Of a stretch of 64,000 nt of DNA, positions 1 to 9,860 are shown piece by piece (within the stretch, counting starts at the first letter, position 1; each line of letters starts with the position of its first letter). The position numbers and the translations under genes are program-made. A model generated the notes under the pieces. It was not told the DNA's origin. It did not search any database and saw nothing but the letters and a program-made list of their open reading frames with translations. The DNA is from Aureicoccus marinus (GTDB lineage: Bacteria; Bacteroidota; Bacteroidia; Flavobacteriales; Flavobacteriaceae): positions 187,546 to 251,545 of the forward strand of contig NZ_MQVX01000001.1 of the NCBI RefSeq assembly GCF_002954325.1, written 5' to 3'.

Positions 1-68
1 ACTTTGAAATACAAAGTAAAAATAATTTAATTTTCCAATTGAAGTACTATCTTTTGAAAAATTTAAGA

Positions 69-437
69 GTGAACCCGGCCGAAGACTACATTCTCCAACA
101 AAAAGAACCCTATAGAGAGATCCTCCTCTTTCTTCAGCAGTTTATCGAGCGTCAAATCCCTTCTATACAGCTGAAATACAAGTATAAGATACCGTTCTTC
201 GACTATAAAGACAGACCGTTCTGTTATTTGAATGTACCCCGTAAAAAGACCTATGTCGAGCTTGGATTCTGGCATGCGGCCCACCTCACCTTGCATCCGG
301 AACACCTGCATTCCGATGGTCGCAAAGTCATGCGCTCCTTGCGATTTCACTCTTTGGAGGCGATTGACCCACAGGTATTGGAAGACCTGCTTCAAGAAGC
401 GGTATCCAAATCACACCTGGGCTTTTATAAGAAGTAG
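69..437 (+). CDS. DUF1801 (YdhG-like) domain protein
   Basis: A small soluble protein of about 122 residues. Its N-terminus NPAEDYILQQKEPYREILL and the central KYKIPFFDYKDRPFCYLNV match the DUF1801/YdhG-like fold; the biochemical role of the family is not established. I prefer the GTG at 69, which gives an M-N-P-A-E-D-Y start usual for the family, over an in-frame TTG at 39 that adds ten residues. A TATCTTTT element (48-55) resembling the Bacteroidota -7 box lies just upstream of the GTG and supports this choice. The gene converges on its neighbour with three bases between the stops, and no terminator is visible there. Confidence 0.75.
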   Translation: MNPAEDYILQQKEPYREILLFLQQFIERQIPSIQLKYKYKIPFFDYKDRPFCYLNVPRKKTYVELGFWHAAHLTLHPEHLHSDGRKVMRSLRFHSLEAIDPQVLEDLLQEAVSKSHLGFYKK

Positions 438-440
438 AAC

Positions 441-2405
441 TTAGCTCTTCTTCAGGGAAATCAAACTGTTTTGCTGTAAATAATAAAAGGTGTCGTAAAG
501 TTCCTTGAGTTGGGGGTAGTTTTCGACCAAGAAGAAGACATTTTTGACATCAAAGACAAACTGCAAGTTGATGTTCTTACCGTCGGGGGAGGCTTTGCAA
601 TCGTACTTTAATGAAGCCTGTCCGTCTAGTACACTCAATTCCTTTTTCGCAGGCAAGTCCTCAATGACGTAGCCTTCCGGAACAGGAATAATGGCATTGA
701 AGCCATAGGATCTGGGATAACCAAATTCCACCGGGAATTGCCGCTTCTTATTCTTGAAGGGGGAAGAGCTCAAAAACTTCACAATAAAGGGATTGAAACG
801 TATTCGGTTGTCTTCACTGAAGCCCGGCATTTCAAAAACATAGTTTTGGGTCAGTTTTTTTGGGGTACTGCCGGGAGCAATCTTGTGCTCGCTGATTTCA
901 ATAAAACTGTTGTCTTCGATTTTTTCTAGAAAACCTTCTTCTCCTAACTTATCGAGAGTTCTGTAGCGATCGGATGCACTGTACCCCAGAAGGATTTCTC
1001 GATGACGCCCCTTAATGACCTGATTATCCAGGTCAAATTGCAGCATAACTTGACTGGTGGATTTATTTCGGTTCGATACCGGCAGGTCAATCCAATAGCT
1101 GTCTTTCTTAAAGTCCATGACCCGCCCGACATAGTTGAGTGCACGATAGGGTAGCATTCCAAAAGGAGTAAACTTATCGCTGGCGTCCAAAACATAGTCC
1201 TTTCCATCGATGGTGGCCAAAGCGACTAAATAATTAAAGTCGGTGATATTGGCCTGATTACGTCGAGGTAAACCGTTTTCTCGGGTGGACAAGAGTACAA
1301 TCTTGGCGGGAATATCGGCCGCTTCCAGCATATTGATGAGGGAGATATTGATTTCGCCAATATTCCCCGTTCTATTTTCGTAGGCCTTTTTGACGCGCAC
1401 CTTGCGGTAGATCCCATACTTCTCATTCCAATTGAAATGGTCTTGTATGTGCTTGTAAACAGCGCGGGCTTTTTCCATTGTGGTCTGAGCCGACTTCGCG
1501 TTACTCGGCAAAGCCTTGGTAAAGAAGTCCTGTTTACCCACTTGTCTACCAATGTCCTGATCCTTGCGATACTCTTTGTCTACATCCTTCCAACTTTTGG
1601 AATACTTTTCGACCCCTCCATTAAAAGGGTAGAACTGCGAAAGTTCAAAGACCAGACGCGAGATGTAGTTCTCGCTAGAGAGCATAAAGGGTTCGGTCTC
1701 TCGAAAAGCGGGCACATTTTCGATAGCAAAATCCAATACCTCGCAAGAAGCCGATTGAGAACTGCGTGGAACAGAAAAACAATTTGGGCGTTCTGAGTTT
1801 AAATTGAGCGAAAGCGGGAGATCTCCTTTTAGGACCCGGTTATACACATAGTTCCCTGGTATTTCGGCATGAAAACGGCTGTAGAGCTTTGGTATGGATC
1901 CCTGAAAATCCCAGCGGTCCAAATTGAAGTAAAAAGGAGATTGCAGGGTGTATTTGTACTCAATGATGGACCCCACTTTTACTTTCGGAAAAGTAAATCG
2001 GTAGGCCGACCAATTGGGGGTTTCGTCCACCAAAAACTGAGCAGATTGGTCGACTCCTGTTTTTTCGCGTCCGTTGTGGGTGATGGCCTGGAATTTGACG
2101 ATTTGTTCTTTTCGTTTATCGGTCCTGTAAAGGGGAATTTCCTGATTGGCCAATTCGAGCCCTTCCTGATTGAGGATCTTGATTTTGGTATGGTACTCCT
2201 TCATCAAGTAGATATAACCGTTGTCTTTCAGCTCAAAGGTGTAGACACCGTATTCGAAAATAGCCATGGCTTCGGCTTCGGGATCACCAGGAAAATGATC
2301 CATCTCGAGTTCTTTGACCGTCACGTTGCCAAAAGGTTGGCTGTATTGGGCGCTGAGACTAAGGTTGAGAAATAAAAAGAGGAGGAGTAGAAAACTTCGG
2401 CTCAT
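441..2405 (-). CDS. Secreted DUF3857 / transglutaminase-like protein
   Basis: A 654-residue exported protein. It has a signal peptide (about 1-19, ending LSLSAQ), a DUF3857 region (about 55-215) and a transglutaminase-like core (about 310-410). The place where papain-fold transglutaminases carry the catalytic Cys reads GNIGEIN (346-352), with no Cys. The usual His position reads FNYLVA (390-395), with Tyr; only the Asp in VLDASD remains. The core is therefore probably non-catalytic, perhaps a binding module, as in related flavobacterial proteins that also lack the Cys. It stands alone between DUF1801 and kdsA. Envelope location follows from the signal peptide; the function is unknown. Confidence 0.85.
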   Translation of the reverse strand: MSRSFLLLLFLFLNLSLSAQYSQPFGNVTVKELEMDHFPGDPEAEAMAIFEYGVYTFELKDNGYIYLMKEYHTKIKILNQEGLELANQEIPLYRTDKRKEQIVKFQAITHNGREKTGVDQSAQFLVDETPNWSAYRFTFPKVKVGSIIEYKYTLQSPFYFNLDRWDFQGSIPKLYSRFHAEIPGNYVYNRVLKGDLPLSLNLNSERPNCFSVPRSSQSASCEVLDFAIENVPAFRETEPFMLSSENYISRLVFELSQFYPFNGGVEKYSKSWKDVDKEYRKDQDIGRQVGKQDFFTKALPSNAKSAQTTMEKARAVYKHIQDHFNWNEKYGIYRKVRVKKAYENRTGNIGEINISLINMLEAADIPAKIVLLSTRENGLPRRNQANITDFNYLVALATIDGKDYVLDASDKFTPFGMLPYRALNYVGRVMDFKKDSYWIDLPVSNRNKSTSQVMLQFDLDNQVIKGRHREILLGYSASDRYRTLDKLGEEGFLEKIEDNSFIEISEHKIAPGSTPKKLTQNYVFEMPGFSEDNRIRFNPFIVKFLSSSPFKNKKRQFPVEFGYPRSYGFNAIIPVPEGYVIEDLPAKKELSVLDGQASLKYDCKASPDGKNINLQFVFDVKNVFFLVENYPQLKELYDTFYYLQQNSLISLKKS

Positions 2406-2462
2406 CAGGTGGTTGGTTTAGGCCCGGAAGATAACCGCTCCCCACCAACAGACCAAGAAGTT

Positions 2463-3281
2463 TTATGTATTCTGCACCACTTCTCTCAGTCGGACAAGTT
2501 GGGTCAACAGGTCTTCCATCAAATCCAACTGCAGCATATTCGCACCATCACTTTTCGCATTTGCTGGATCATAGTGTGTTTCCATAAACAAGCCATCAAC
2601 TCCGACGGCAATACCGGCTTTGGCCATAGTACTGATCAGAGCAGGGCGACCACCGGTAACTCCAGAAGCCTGGTTGGGCTGTTGTAGAGAATGGGTAACA
2701 TCCAGAACCACAGGAGCGTAGTTTTGCATTGTTGGGATACCGCGGTAGTCCACTACCAAATCTTGGTAACCAAACATGGTCCCCCTTTCGGTGAGCACGA
2801 CCTGCTGATTACCGCTGTCAGTGACTTTTTTGACGGCATGAGACATGCTCTCCGGGCTCATAAATTGCCCTTTTTTGAGGTTAACGGTCTTTCCGGTCTT
2901 CGCTGCAGCAACTACCAAATCCGTTTGACGCACCAAAAAAGCGGGAATTTGCAGAACGTCAACGTACTCGGCAGCCAAGGCTGCATCTTCAGGAACGTGG
3001 ATGTCTGTCACGGTGGGAACCTGGAACTCTTGGGATACTTTTTGGAGGATTTTCAGGGCTTTTTCGTCCCCGATTCCACTAAAAGAATCGATTCGGCTGC
3101 GGTTGGCCTTCTTAAAGCTGCCTTTGAAAACGTAGGGAATACGAAGTTTATCCGTAATGTTCACTAGTTTTTCGGCAATGCGCAAGGCCATTTCTTCCCC
3201 CTCAATTGCACAGGGTCCAGAGAGCAAAAAAAACTGCCCGGAGTCGGTGTTTTTAATCTGAGGGATTTTGGAGAGTTCCAT
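2463..3281 (-). CDS. kdsA: 3-deoxy-8-phosphooctulonate synthase
   Basis: KDO-8-phosphate synthase, 272 residues, the normal family length. It condenses phosphoenolpyruvate with D-arabinose 5-phosphate to give KDO-8-P for the lipopolysaccharide inner core, in the cytoplasm. Family signatures seen are SGPCAIEGEE (about 20-29), the FKGSFKKANRSR substrate loop, VTDIHVPEDA, LKKGQFMSP, and the C-terminal HYDPANAKSDGANMLQLD. A TAnnTTTG promoter lies directly upstream, giving a leader of about ten bases. The gene is divergent from typA and not in an obvious operon with other LPS genes. Confidence 0.96.
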   Translation of the reverse strand: MELSKIPQIKNTDSGQFFLLSGPCAIEGEEMALRIAEKLVNITDKLRIPYVFKGSFKKANRSRIDSFSGIGDEKALKILQKVSQEFQVPTVTDIHVPEDAALAAEYVDVLQIPAFLVRQTDLVVAAAKTGKTVNLKKGQFMSPESMSHAVKKVTDSGNQQVVLTERGTMFGYQDLVVDYRGIPTMQNYAPVVLDVTHSLQQPNQASGVTGGRPALISTMAKAGIAVGVDGLFMETHYDPANAKSDGANMLQLDLMEDLLTQLVRLREVVQNT

Positions 3282-3296
3282 AGAAAAATGTTTTCA

Positions 3297-3304
3297 CAAA
3301 GATA
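3297..3304 (-). promoter_or_regulatory. kdsA promoter, -7 element
   Basis: Read on the minus strand this is TATCTTTG, an exact match to the Bacteroidota -7 consensus TAnnTTTG. It lies 15 bases upstream of the kdsA ATG. No clear -33 TTG was found at the usual spacing. Confidence 0.55.
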
Positions 3305-3352
3305 CTTTTTCAGATCCGAAAATTTTTCGGCCTAAGTGTAGGGGATTCAGAC

Positions 3353-3360
3353 TATATTTG
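3353..3360 (+). promoter_or_regulatory. typA promoter, -7 element
   Basis: TATATTTG matches the Bacteroidota -7 consensus exactly. It lies 50 bases upstream of the typA start, in the kdsA/typA divergent gap. The -33 element is not clear. Confidence 0.55.
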
Positions 3361-3410
3361 CGGGCTGAAAGCGAGGGCTCTTCCTAACTGAGAGTCAGAT
3401 AAAAGCACCT

Positions 3411-5210
3411 ATGGGCACCATCAAAAACATTGCAATCATTGCACACGTTGACCACGGTAAGACCACCTTGGTAGACAAAATCATGTACCACTGCCGTTTG
3501 TTCCGCGAAAATGAGAACAAAGGAGAGCTGATTTTGGACAACAACGACCTGGAACGCGAGCGTGGAATTACCATTGTCTCCAAGAATGTTTCGGTTCAGT
3601 ACAAGGACGTTAAAATCAACATCATCGATACCCCTGGTCACGCCGACTTTGGTGGGGAAGTGGAACGTGTTCTCAATATGGCTGATGGGGTTCTTCTTTT
3701 GGTTGACGCCTTTGAAGGACCGATGCCTCAAACCCGCTTTGTCTTGCAAAAGGCGATCGAATTGGGATTGAAGCCCTGTGTAGTCATCAATAAGGTCGAC
3801 AAAGAGAATTGTACCCCTGAAGAAGTTCACGAAAAGGTGTTTGACCTGATGTTTGAACTGGGGGCTGAAGAGTGGCAACTGGACTTTCCTACGGTATACG
3901 GTTCTGCCAAGAACAACTGGATGGGCGAGGACTGGAAAACGCCAACAGAAAATATTGAACCCTTATTGGACATGGTACTGGAACACGTTCCGACCTTTGA
4001 ACCTACAGAAGGGAACACCCAATTGCTTATCACTTCCCTCGATTTTAGTTCTTTCACTGGGCGAATCGCTATCGGTCGCCTGCAAAGAGGTAGTCTGAAA
4101 GAGGGGCAGCAAGTCGTGCTAATCAAAAGAGATGGGTCTACTCAAAAAACCCGCATCAAGGAACTCTTTGTTTTTGAAGGTTTAGGCCGTCAAAAAGTAA
4201 GCGAAGTGCAAACGGGAGACATCTGTGCCATTGTTGGTATGGAGAACTTCGAAATTGGCGATACGGTCGCTGATTTTGAGGAGCCAGAAGCCTTGAAGAC
4301 CATCGCGATCGACGAGCCGACCATGAGCATGCTCTTTACTATTAACGACAGCCCTTTTTTCGGGAAAGACGGGAAGTTTGTAACCTCTCGCCACCTCAAG
4401 GAACGTCTCGAAAAAGAGCTCGAAAAGAACCTGGCTTTAAGGGTAGAAGAAACCGACAGTGCTGACCGCTTTATGGTCTTCGGCCGTGGCGTACTTCACC
4501 TCTCGGTTTTGATCGAAACCATGCGAAGAGAAGGCTACGAACTGCAAATCGGTCAGCCCCAGGTAATCCTTAAAACCATAGACGGGGTGACCTGTGAACC
4601 GGTCGAAGAGTTGACTATTGATTTGCCGGAAGAAGTATCGGGTAAGGCAGTAGAAATGGTGTCAATCCGCAAAGGAGAGATGAGGAGTATGGAGGCCCGT
4701 GGAAGCCGAATGCTCTGTGAATTCGAAATCCCTTCTCGGGGAATCATTGGATTGAGAAATCAATTGCTTACCGCGACAGCAGGGGAGGCTATTATGGCTC
4801 ACCGCTTCAAGGAGTACCAACCCTTAAAAGGCGATATTCCTGGTCGTATCAACGGTTCTTTGGTTTCGATGGAAAACGGAACGGCGATTCCTTACTCGAT
4901 CGATAAACTACAAGAAAGAGGGAAGTTCTTTATCGATCCGGGAGAAGAGATCTACGAAGGACAAGTAATTGGTGAAAACTCGCGAAACGATGATATGGCC
5001 ATCAATGTGACCAAGACCAAAAAGCTATCTAACGTTAGAGCTGCGGGATCAGACGATAAGGCCAAGATTGTACCAGCAATCAAGTTCTCTTTGGAAGAAG
5101 CTTTGGAGTACATCCAAAAAGACGAGTACGTTGAGGTGACTCCAAATCACTTGAGATTGCGCAAAATCTTCCTGAAAGAGGTCGATCGCAAGCGCAACAA
5201 AACCGTCTAA
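3411..5210 (+). CDS. typA: Translational GTPase TypA/BipA
   Basis: Ribosome-binding GTPase of the EF-G-like family, 599 residues, full length. It assists 50S assembly and stress adaptation. The G1 motif AHVDHGKTTL is at 11-20, the G2 region RGIT at 51-54, G3 DTPGH at 73-77 and G4 NKVD at 127-130. Beta-barrel, EF-G-like and BipA-specific C-terminal domains follow; SRGIIGLRNQLLTATAGEA is a typical BipA signature. Transcription probably starts from the TATATTTG box at 3353. The stop lies six bases from the convergent ppgK stop, and no terminator is visible between them. Confidence 0.97.
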   Translation: MGTIKNIAIIAHVDHGKTTLVDKIMYHCRLFRENENKGELILDNNDLERERGITIVSKNVSVQYKDVKINIIDTPGHADFGGEVERVLNMADGVLLLVDAFEGPMPQTRFVLQKAIELGLKPCVVINKVDKENCTPEEVHEKVFDLMFELGAEEWQLDFPTVYGSAKNNWMGEDWKTPTENIEPLLDMVLEHVPTFEPTEGNTQLLITSLDFSSFTGRIAIGRLQRGSLKEGQQVVLIKRDGSTQKTRIKELFVFEGLGRQKVSEVQTGDICAIVGMENFEIGDTVADFEEPEALKTIAIDEPTMSMLFTINDSPFFGKDGKFVTSRHLKERLEKELEKNLALRVEETDSADRFMVFGRGVLHLSVLIETMRREGYELQIGQPQVILKTIDGVTCEPVEELTIDLPEEVSGKAVEMVSIRKGEMRSMEARGSRMLCEFEIPSRGIIGLRNQLLTATAGEAIMAHRFKEYQPLKGDIPGRINGSLVSMENGTAIPYSIDKLQERGKFFIDPGEEIYEGQVIGENSRNDDMAINVTKTKKLSNVRAAGSDDKAKIVPAIKFSLEEALEYIQKDEYVEVTPNHLRLRKIFLKEVDRKRNKTV

Positions 5211-5216
5211 TTCGGA

Positions 5217-5969
5217 CTATTGTTCAAATCGGTGCATGTGGACGCAAGACGCGGCTGCACCGATAATACCAGCATTGTTCTTCAATTCTGCAGGAACAAT
5301 CGGGGTTTGTATTTGGATCATGTGGCTGTACTGATTCCACTTTTTGGAAGCTCCTCCACCGACGATTATGTAGTCCGGGTTGACGACGAGTTCCACGTAG
5401 TTTAAAAATTTGTTGAAACGTTTGCCCCATTTCTCGTAGCTGAGACCATCGCGTTCGCGGGCTGAAGCGGCAGCGTAGTCTTCTATTTTCTTGAAGTCTT
5501 TATACGGCATTTGACCCAATTCAAAATTGGGAAGGAGTTCTCCGTTAAAAAAAGCACCACTGCCCAAACCTGTACCCACGGTGATCATCAGTACAAAGCC
5601 TTTCTTGCCTTTTCCAACACCGTATTCCATGGAGGCAAAACCAGCAGCGTCCGCATCGTTCACCACGGTAAACTGTTGACCCGTATGTTGGCTGAAGAGG
5701 TCTTCGATATTGGTGCCAACCCATTCTGGATTGAGGTTCCCAGGGGAAGTGCACACGCCATTCTTAACGATGGTCGGGAAGCCACAACCTACGGGACCAC
5801 TGTAGTTGAAATGATCGATAATTTCTTGAACCACTCCGGCCATTTCCTGAGGGCCTCGGGAGCCTGGGGTTTGGACACGAAAACGATCCGTAGTCATTTC
5901 TCCGGTTTCTGCATTGACCAGAGCACCTTTCATACCGGTTCCACCGATATCAATACCAAGTACTTCCAT
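5217..5969 (-). CDS. ppgK: ROK-family polyphosphate glucokinase
   Basis: A 250-residue sugar kinase of the ROK group. The N-terminal phosphate loop DIGGTGMKGA (6-15), the catalytic VVNDADAAGFA and the TVGTGLGSGAFFNG adenosine/polyphosphate region are present. The Cys-rich zinc motif of most ROK repressors and kinases is absent, and a LPNFELGQMPY segment takes its place, as in polyphosphate-dependent glucokinases. The probable reaction is glucose to glucose 6-phosphate using polyphosphate or ATP; the phosphoryl donor is inferred from family similarity only. No sugar transporter is adjacent. The product would be cytoplasmic. Confidence 0.8.
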   Translation of the reverse strand: MEVLGIDIGGTGMKGALVNAETGEMTTDRFRVQTPGSRGPQEMAGVVQEIIDHFNYSGPVGCGFPTIVKNGVCTSPGNLNPEWVGTNIEDLFSQHTGQQFTVVNDADAAGFASMEYGVGKGKKGFVLMITVGTGLGSGAFFNGELLPNFELGQMPYKDFKKIEDYAAASARERDGLSYEKWGKRFNKFLNYVELVVNPDYIIVGGGASKKWNQYSHMIQIQTPIVPAELKNNAGIIGAAASCVHMHRFEQ

Positions 5970-6022
5970 GAAGTTGATTTATGAGTGAGTTGAGTAGATG
6001 AGAAGCGGTAACTGTAGTCAAT

Positions 6023-6706
6023 CTAAACGGCTTTTTGGATCACTTCAAACATCTTGTTTCCATCGCACTTAATGGTCTTGTGCGGATATTTTAAGATCAG
6101 GGCGTAGTCGTGGGTGGCCATGACAATGGTACGCCCGGTCTGGTTGATTTCTTGGAGGACCTTCATCACCTCGACACTGGTTTGGGGGTCCAGGTTACCG
6201 GTCGGTTCGTCGGCCAGGATCAGTTCGGGATCATTCAGCAGCGCACGGGCGATCCCAACACGTTGTTGTTCCCCTCCCGACAACTGATGCGGAAATTTAA
6301 AGCCTTTACTTTTCATTCCAACCTTGTCGAGAACTTCTTCTATTTTCAATTGCATCTTGGCCGGCTCCGTCCATCCGGTGGCCTTCAGAACAAATTCGAG
6401 ATTTTGCTCAACACTGCGGTCCGGAAGAAGTTGAAAATCTTGAAAAATAATGCCGAGTTTTCTTCTGAGGTAGGGGATGTCCTTCTCTTGCAGCTTTTTT
6501 AAGGAGTAGTCCACTACACTGGCCTGTCCTTTAGATAAAGGCAGGTCACCGTAGAGGGTTCGCAAAAAGCTGCTTTTTCCGCTACCGGTTTTTCCGATGA
6601 CGTAGACGAACTCGCCTTTCTTTACCTCGAGGTTGATATTGCTTAAAATCAGGTTGTCGTTCTGAAAAATATCGACATCCTTCATTTGTAAAACTGTTTC
6701 GGCCAT
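6023..6706 (-). CDS. ftsE: Cell division ATP-binding protein FtsE
   Basis: A 227-residue ABC ATPase. Walker [10 protein letters not shown] is at 38-46; the signature [15 protein letters not shown] and Walker [13 protein letters not shown] lie near 143-175. It is the size expected for FtsE, the cytoplasmic partner of FtsX, which regulates peptidoglycan hydrolases at the septum. ftsX is not adjacent, so the pair is split in this genome. The next gene, divergent, encodes a large secreted TPR protein. A LolD-type or other short ABC subunit is the alternative, but the overall pattern fits FtsE better. Confidence 0.85.
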   Translation of the reverse strand: MAETVLQMKDVDIFQNDNLILSNINLEVKKGEFVYVIGKTGSGKSSFLRTLYGDLPLSKGQASVVDYSLKKLQEKDIPYLRRKLGIIFQDFQLLPDRSVEQNLEFVLKATGWTEPAKMQLKIEEVLDKVGMKSKGFKFPHQLSGGEQQRVGIARALLNDPELILADEPTGNLDPQTSVEVMKVLQEINQTGRTIVMATHDYALILKYPHKTIKCDGNKMFEVIQKAV

Positions 6707-6839
6707 TGGGGTGACTTTTCCCTAGTAAAGGTAATAAGGATTTCCGGAAAAGGGCAGGGGTATACTTTGGCCCATTATTTGACGTTCTAAGAAAAGTTCT
6801 CGAGGCGCACGAGGTCTTGAAGCAGAACAGAGAAGCTAT

Positions 6840-9800
6840 ATGAATCGATTGCACCTTATCTTGCTGTTTGCGGGATTGTGCTGCTCGGCCCTGTATGGCC
6901 AGCAAAGTGTACAGCCCCAAGAACAATCCCAAACATTTCAGAAAGCCCTTCGGCTGTATCAACAAGGGAACTACACCCAGGCACAACCCCTATTCCGGCA
7001 GGTTCAGGCCGGCTCAGACAATGATCTCGAACGGGGAGAAGCCCTCTACTACGCGGCCAGTTCAGCAATACGCTTGGGAGAACGCCAGGCGGATCGCGAA
7101 TTACTCGGTTTTGTCGAGAAGTACCCCCTATCACCCAAGCGTTGGGCGGCCTACAAGGAAGTGGGGGACTACTATTACGGTATAGGCCGGTACCTCTACG
7201 CCCTCAAATGGTACCGTCAAGTGGATCCTGACTTTTTGAGCGATCGGGCTCGGGACCGTTTTATTTTTCAATACGGCTATTGTCTGTACGCTGCTGGTAA
7301 TAAGGAAGAGGCCAAAACCTACCTCAGTCAGGCCAAGGAAACCGAAGCCTATGCTTCTCAGGCCGCTTATTACCTCGGGTTTATCTCATACGAAGAGGAT
7401 GATTACCAAGGGGCCAACCAGGCCTTTAGCGAGGTAAAAGACCCCAAGCTTCTGGAAGAAAAGCTCAGTTATTTTCAGGCCGATATGAACTATAAATTGG
7501 GCAAGTTTGAAGAAGCCATTGCCCAGGCCAAAAACTACCTGCCCCGTGCAGATGAAGAAGAGAAGTCCGAACTAAACCGTTTGATCGGTGAAAGTTATTT
7601 TCAACTCGAAAATTACGCTGAGGCGTTGCCTTTTCTGGAGAAGTACCAGGGGCGCAACGGCAAGTGGACCAATGCTGATTTCTACCAGTTGGGCTACTGC
7701 CACTACCAACAAGCCCAATACAGTGAGGCGATTGAATCCTTCAACCGAATTATAGAAAGCCCGGATGCTCTGGGGCAAAATGCCTATTATCATCTGGGGC
7801 AGTCTTATTTACAAGAAGACAAGAAAACCGAGGCTTTGAACGCGTTTAGGCAAGCCAGTTCCATGGATTTTGACGGTGCTATTCGCCGTGAAGCTCTTTT
7901 GAATTACGCCCTGCTCAGCTACCAAATAGGCAATGCGTATGAGCCGCCTACTCGGGTCTTGCGTACCTACCTCGAAGATTACCCTCGGGACCAAAAGCGC
8001 CGCGAAATCGAGAAGCTGCTCCTGGATGCCTACGTCAGTTCACAAAACTTTCAGGATGCCCTGGAGTATATCGAAGCCAACGGCAAGGATCTCGATAAGC
8101 AATCCCGGCAAAAAATCTTTTTCTTTCGGGGGATTCAACTCTTTGCTGAAGGGACTTATGCAGAGGCCGAATCTCTTTTTAGCAGGACTTTGGAAGAAAG
8201 CAATTCCACACTCTGGTCTTCCCGAGCTCTATTTTGGCGAGCGGAGTGCTTTTCTAGAGCGGAACAACACGAGCAGGCCCTGGCGGATTTGATCGCTTTC
8301 GAAAACAGCCGAAAAGCAGAAGAAACTCCAGAGTACCCCGAGCGAAACTACCATTTGGCCTACGCCTATTTACGACTGGAGCAATTCCCCCAAGCCGCCA
8401 AGCGATTCGCGGACGCCCGAGCCAATTTCTCCGTCGAAGATGCCCGTTGGCAGGATGCACAAGTTCGTGAGGCTGATGCCCATTATGCGGGCAGCCAATA
8501 CAGTAAAGCCATCAGCGCTTACAAAAAACTAGCCCCGACGCATCCGGAGTATGATTACAGTTTGTTTCAACTCGCCAAATCTCAAGGACTAGTCGGTCGA
8601 CCGCAGCAGAAAATGCTGGAACTCGCTCGTTTAGAACAGGACTATCCGGAATCGAATTACCGGGACGATGCCCTTCTAGAACGGGCAGCGACCTTGGCTG
8701 AACAAGGGCAAGAAGGGCAGGCTTTAGCGGGATATCGTCGCTTGATCCAAGACTACCCTGAAGGCAATTTACACTTGACGGCTCGCCTAAGGGAGATCCT
8801 TATTCTCTATAACCAAGGAGAATTGGATGCCTCTCTTGAAAAAATCAATGCACTGGTGCAGGCCTATCCAGAATCCGCAGAAGCCACACAGGCGGTTTCG
8901 ACGGCCAAACTCATCTATATGGACAAAGGAGAGGTTTCTAAATTTGCCGCTTGGGCTAGGGACTTGCGTTTTGTGCAGCTCACCGATTCGGAATTGGAAG
9001 AGGCGTCCTATAGTGCGGCACAGAGCCTCTTGGATCAGGGGCGTACCGCAGAAGCGATTCGGGCCTGCGAAGATTACCTGAAGGCCTTTCCTCTAGGCGC
9101 TCGCTCCGGTATTCTTTCGTTTGAACTGGCCGAACTCTACTACAACCAAGGACAAAAAGATTCTGCCTTACCCTACTACCAGAGGGCGGCCAAGGCATCT
9201 TCCAGCTACAGTGAGAAGGCCCTGACCCGGGTAGCCAGTTACTATGTCGAAACGGAACAGTTTTCTCTGGCGTCACCCTATTTGGAAGAATTGCTTCAAA
9301 CAGCCCAAGTCGAAGAGAACAAACGATTTGCCCTGTCCAACCTGATGAAGTGGTTTTTTGAACAAGGGCAGTTTGATCGTTGTGTACAGTATTCCCAACA
9401 GCTGCTGGAGAAACCCGGTCTTGGCCAACGTTTAGAAAAGGAAGCCTGGCTCTATCAGGCTCGTTCGTCTTGGGTGACCGGCAATAAGAATCAGTCCAAA
9501 AGAGCTTATGCGGAATTACTAAAAACAGCTTCAGGCAGTCGAGCGGCTGAAGCCCTCTATTATCAGGCTTATTTTCAGAATGAATCAGGTGATTACCTCG
9601 ACTCGAACAGTTCCATCGAAAAATTGGCCCAGTCTTATTCGTCCTATAAAGAATGGGGTGCTCGAGGTCTGATCTTGATGGCTCGAAATTACGATGCACT
9701 CAAGGATCCTTTCCAGGCGACCTATATTCTGGAATCCGTTATCGAAAACTTCGGAGAATTACTGCCTCAAAAAATGGAAGCCGAAGCCCTTCTCGCTCAG

Positions 9801-9860
9801 ATCAAAGCCCGAGAGGCCCAGAACAATTCATCAGTCAATCCTCAAAACAAGCGTCCATGA
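6840..9860 (+). CDS. Secreted large TPR-repeat protein
   Basis: 1006 residues: a signal peptide (about 1-21, ending SALYGQ), then almost only tetratricopeptide repeats such as ALRLYQQGNYTQAQPLFRQV and CHYQQAQYSEAIESFNRII. The architecture recalls BamD/YbgF-type periplasmic scaffolds, but I recognise no specific family. The 3' end overlaps the start of the next gene, an outer-membrane barrel, by an ATGA, so the two are probably translationally coupled. A periplasmic scaffold or chaperone acting with that barrel is a reasonable inference; the function is otherwise unknown. It is divergent from ftsE. Confidence 0.85.
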   Translation: MNRLHLILLFAGLCCSALYGQQSVQPQEQSQTFQKALRLYQQGNYTQAQPLFRQVQAGSDNDLERGEALYYAASSAIRLGERQADRELLGFVEKYPLSPKRWAAYKEVGDYYYGIGRYLYALKWYRQVDPDFLSDRARDRFIFQYGYCLYAAGNKEEAKTYLSQAKETEAYASQAAYYLGFISYEEDDYQGANQAFSEVKDPKLLEEKLSYFQADMNYKLGKFEEAIAQAKNYLPRADEEEKSELNRLIGESYFQLENYAEALPFLEKYQGRNGKWTNADFYQLGYCHYQQAQYSEAIESFNRIIESPDALGQNAYYHLGQSYLQEDKKTEALNAFRQASSMDFDGAIRREALLNYALLSYQIGNAYEPPTRVLRTYLEDYPRDQKRREIEKLLLDAYVSSQNFQDALEYIEANGKDLDKQSRQKIFFFRGIQLFAEGTYAEAESLFSRTLEESNSTLWSSRALFWRAECFSRAEQHEQALADLIAFENSRKAEETPEYPERNYHLAYAYLRLEQFPQAAKRFADARANFSVEDARWQDAQVREADAHYAGSQYSKAISAYKKLAPTHPEYDYSLFQLAKSQGLVGRPQQKMLELARLEQDYPESNYRDDALLERAATLAEQGQEGQALAGYRRLIQDYPEGNLHLTARLREILILYNQGELDASLEKINALVQAYPESAEATQAVSTAKLIYMDKGEVSKFAAWARDLRFVQLTDSELEEASYSAAQSLLDQGRTAEAIRACEDYLKAFPLGARSGILSFELAELYYNQGQKDSALPYYQRAAKASSSYSEKALTRVASYYVETEQFSLASPYLEELLQTAQVEENKRFALSNLMKWFFEQGQFDRCVQYSQQLLEKPGLGQRLEKEAWLYQARSSWVTGNKNQSKRAYAELLKTASGSRAAEALYYQAYFQNESGDYLDSNSSIEKLAQSYSSYKEWGARGLILMARNYDALKDPFQATYILESVIENFGELLPQKMEAEALLAQIKAREAQNNSSVNPQNKRP

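Noticed and set aside
2406..2462. A small gene between the DUF3857 protein and kdsA
   Set aside because: The gap is under 60 bases with no start, signal or conserved peptide; open frames there are antisense to kdsA.
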